Below, piece after piece: positions 5,379 to 5,913 of a stretch of 5,913 nucleotides of DNA. Each line of letters begins with the position of its first letter. The stretch's first letter is position 1. The stretch is from contig JAJZQK010000251.1 in the NCBI GenBank assembly GCA_021847625.1, forward strand, positions 1 to 5,913. Direction: 5' to 3'. The DNA is from Chloroflexota bacterium. Lineage in GTDB: Bacteria; Chloroflexota; FW602-bin22; JAMCYS01. The position numbers were made by a program, and so were the translations under genes. Under the pieces are notes generated by a model. It ran no database searches, was not told where the DNA came from, and saw nothing but the letters and a program-made list of their open reading frames with translations.

Positions 5379-5913
5379 ATGGAGGACAAGGTTAGCAAAC
5401 GGCACATCACACGTCGTGACTTCCTCAAACTGGGCACGGCCGTCGCGGGCGTGGGCATGCTGCAGGCCTGCTCGGCGGCGGCCGAGCCAACGCCGGTCCC
5501 CCAACCGACCAAGGGGGCTGCGGCTCCCCAGGCGACGGCGGCGCCGACCCAGGCCCCGTCTCAACCCCAGGCCACGCAGGCCCCGGCTGCCACCAAGGCA
5601 TCGGGACCGAAGACGGGCGGCGAGATCATCATGGCCCAGCCGTCCGCCATCTCGGAGTTCAGCCCCGCCCGGCCGGGCTCTCGGCATAGCATCTACTTCC
5701 GGGCCGTCTTCAACACGCTCGTCCAGTACGACGCCAACCTACAGCCCCAGCCAGACCTGGCCGAGAAATGGGACGTGGCCGCGGACGGCAAGTCCATCAC
5801 CTTGAAGCTGCGCCAGGGCGTCAAGTTCCATTCCGGGCGGGAGGTCACCGCCGCGGACGTCAAGAACACGGTCGAGTTCCTGCAGACGCCGGAGGCGGCG
5901 TTCGTGGCGGCGG
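5379..5913 (+). CDS. ABC transporter solute-binding lipoprotein, family 5 (peptide/nickel/glycoside type), 5' part
   Basis: This is the extracytoplasmic binding protein of an ABC importer; the frame is open to the right edge, so only 178 residues are present of a usual 530-600. The N-terminus has a twin-arginine signal, TRRDFLKLG (11-19), a short hydrophobic helix and a lipobox LQAC with C31. The protein should therefore be exported folded by Tat and anchored by lipid. A low-complexity Pro/Gln/Ala/Thr linker (about 36-80) precedes the folded domain, which starts near GGEIIMAQP. The SBP_bac_5 signature is clear: LVQYDANLQPQPDLAEKW, then LKLRQGVKFHSGREVTAADV. The start is set by GAGG (5369-5372), six bases before the ATG. 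Family 5 proteins bind peptides, nickel or oligosaccharides. The nearby epimerase and LacI fragment favour a carbohydrate, but that is inference. Permease and ATPase genes would be expected further right. Confidence 0.93.
   Translation, partial: MEDKVSKRHITRRDFLKLGTAVAGVGMLQACSAAAEPTPVPQPTKGAAAPQATAAPTQAPSQPQATQAPAATKASGPKTGGEIIMAQPSAISEFSPARPGSRHSIYFRAVFNTLVQYDANLQPQPDLAEKWDVAADGKSITLKLRQGVKFHSGREVTAADVKNTVEFLQTPEAAFVAA

Overview
This is a GC-rich bacterial window. The gene content suggests a Chloroflexota-like organism: a multi-pass membrane GAF-PAS histidine kinase, a Tat-exported lipoprotein solute-binding protein with a Pro/Gln/Ala-rich linker, a sugar epimerase, a LacI-type regulator fragment and dispersed palindromic repeats. 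That assignment is inference from style; nothing here is a taxonomic marker.

Layout. (1) The left edge (13-102, minus strand) is a TPP (thiamine pyrophosphate) riboswitch with its own sigma70-like promoter at 133-162. It reads leftward, so the thiamine gene it controls lies outside the window. (2) About 520 bases (163-683) hold no gene I can support, only two GC-rich hairpins. (3) A two-component pair follows on the plus strand. It is a large membrane sensor histidine kinase (684-3098) overlapping by 17 bases a stand-alone receiver protein (3082-3456). (4) A gap with a good extended -10 promoter (3486-3514) leads to a sugar 3-epimerase-like TIM-barrel enzyme (3609-4457). (5) Positions 4458-4943 are a repeat-rich gap. 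It holds one 60-base inverted repeat and three copies of a 26-base hairpin repeat. (6) The repeats are followed by the last third of a LacI-family regulator (4944-5303), whose DNA-binding half is missing. (7) The 5' end of a family-5 (dipeptide/oligopeptide/glycoside type) ABC-transporter solute-binding lipoprotein starts at 5379 and runs off the right edge.

How they may work together. The kinase and receiver form one signalling unit, but no output domain is present, so the response lies elsewhere. The epimerase, the LacI remnant and the binding protein look like parts of a carbohydrate uptake and catabolism locus whose local repressor has been broken, probably by rearrangement next to the repeat cluster. 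I see no wholly new system. The most interesting points are the degenerate ATP-lid glycine box of the kinase, the compensatory base change in the hairpin repeats, and the truncated regulator beside them.
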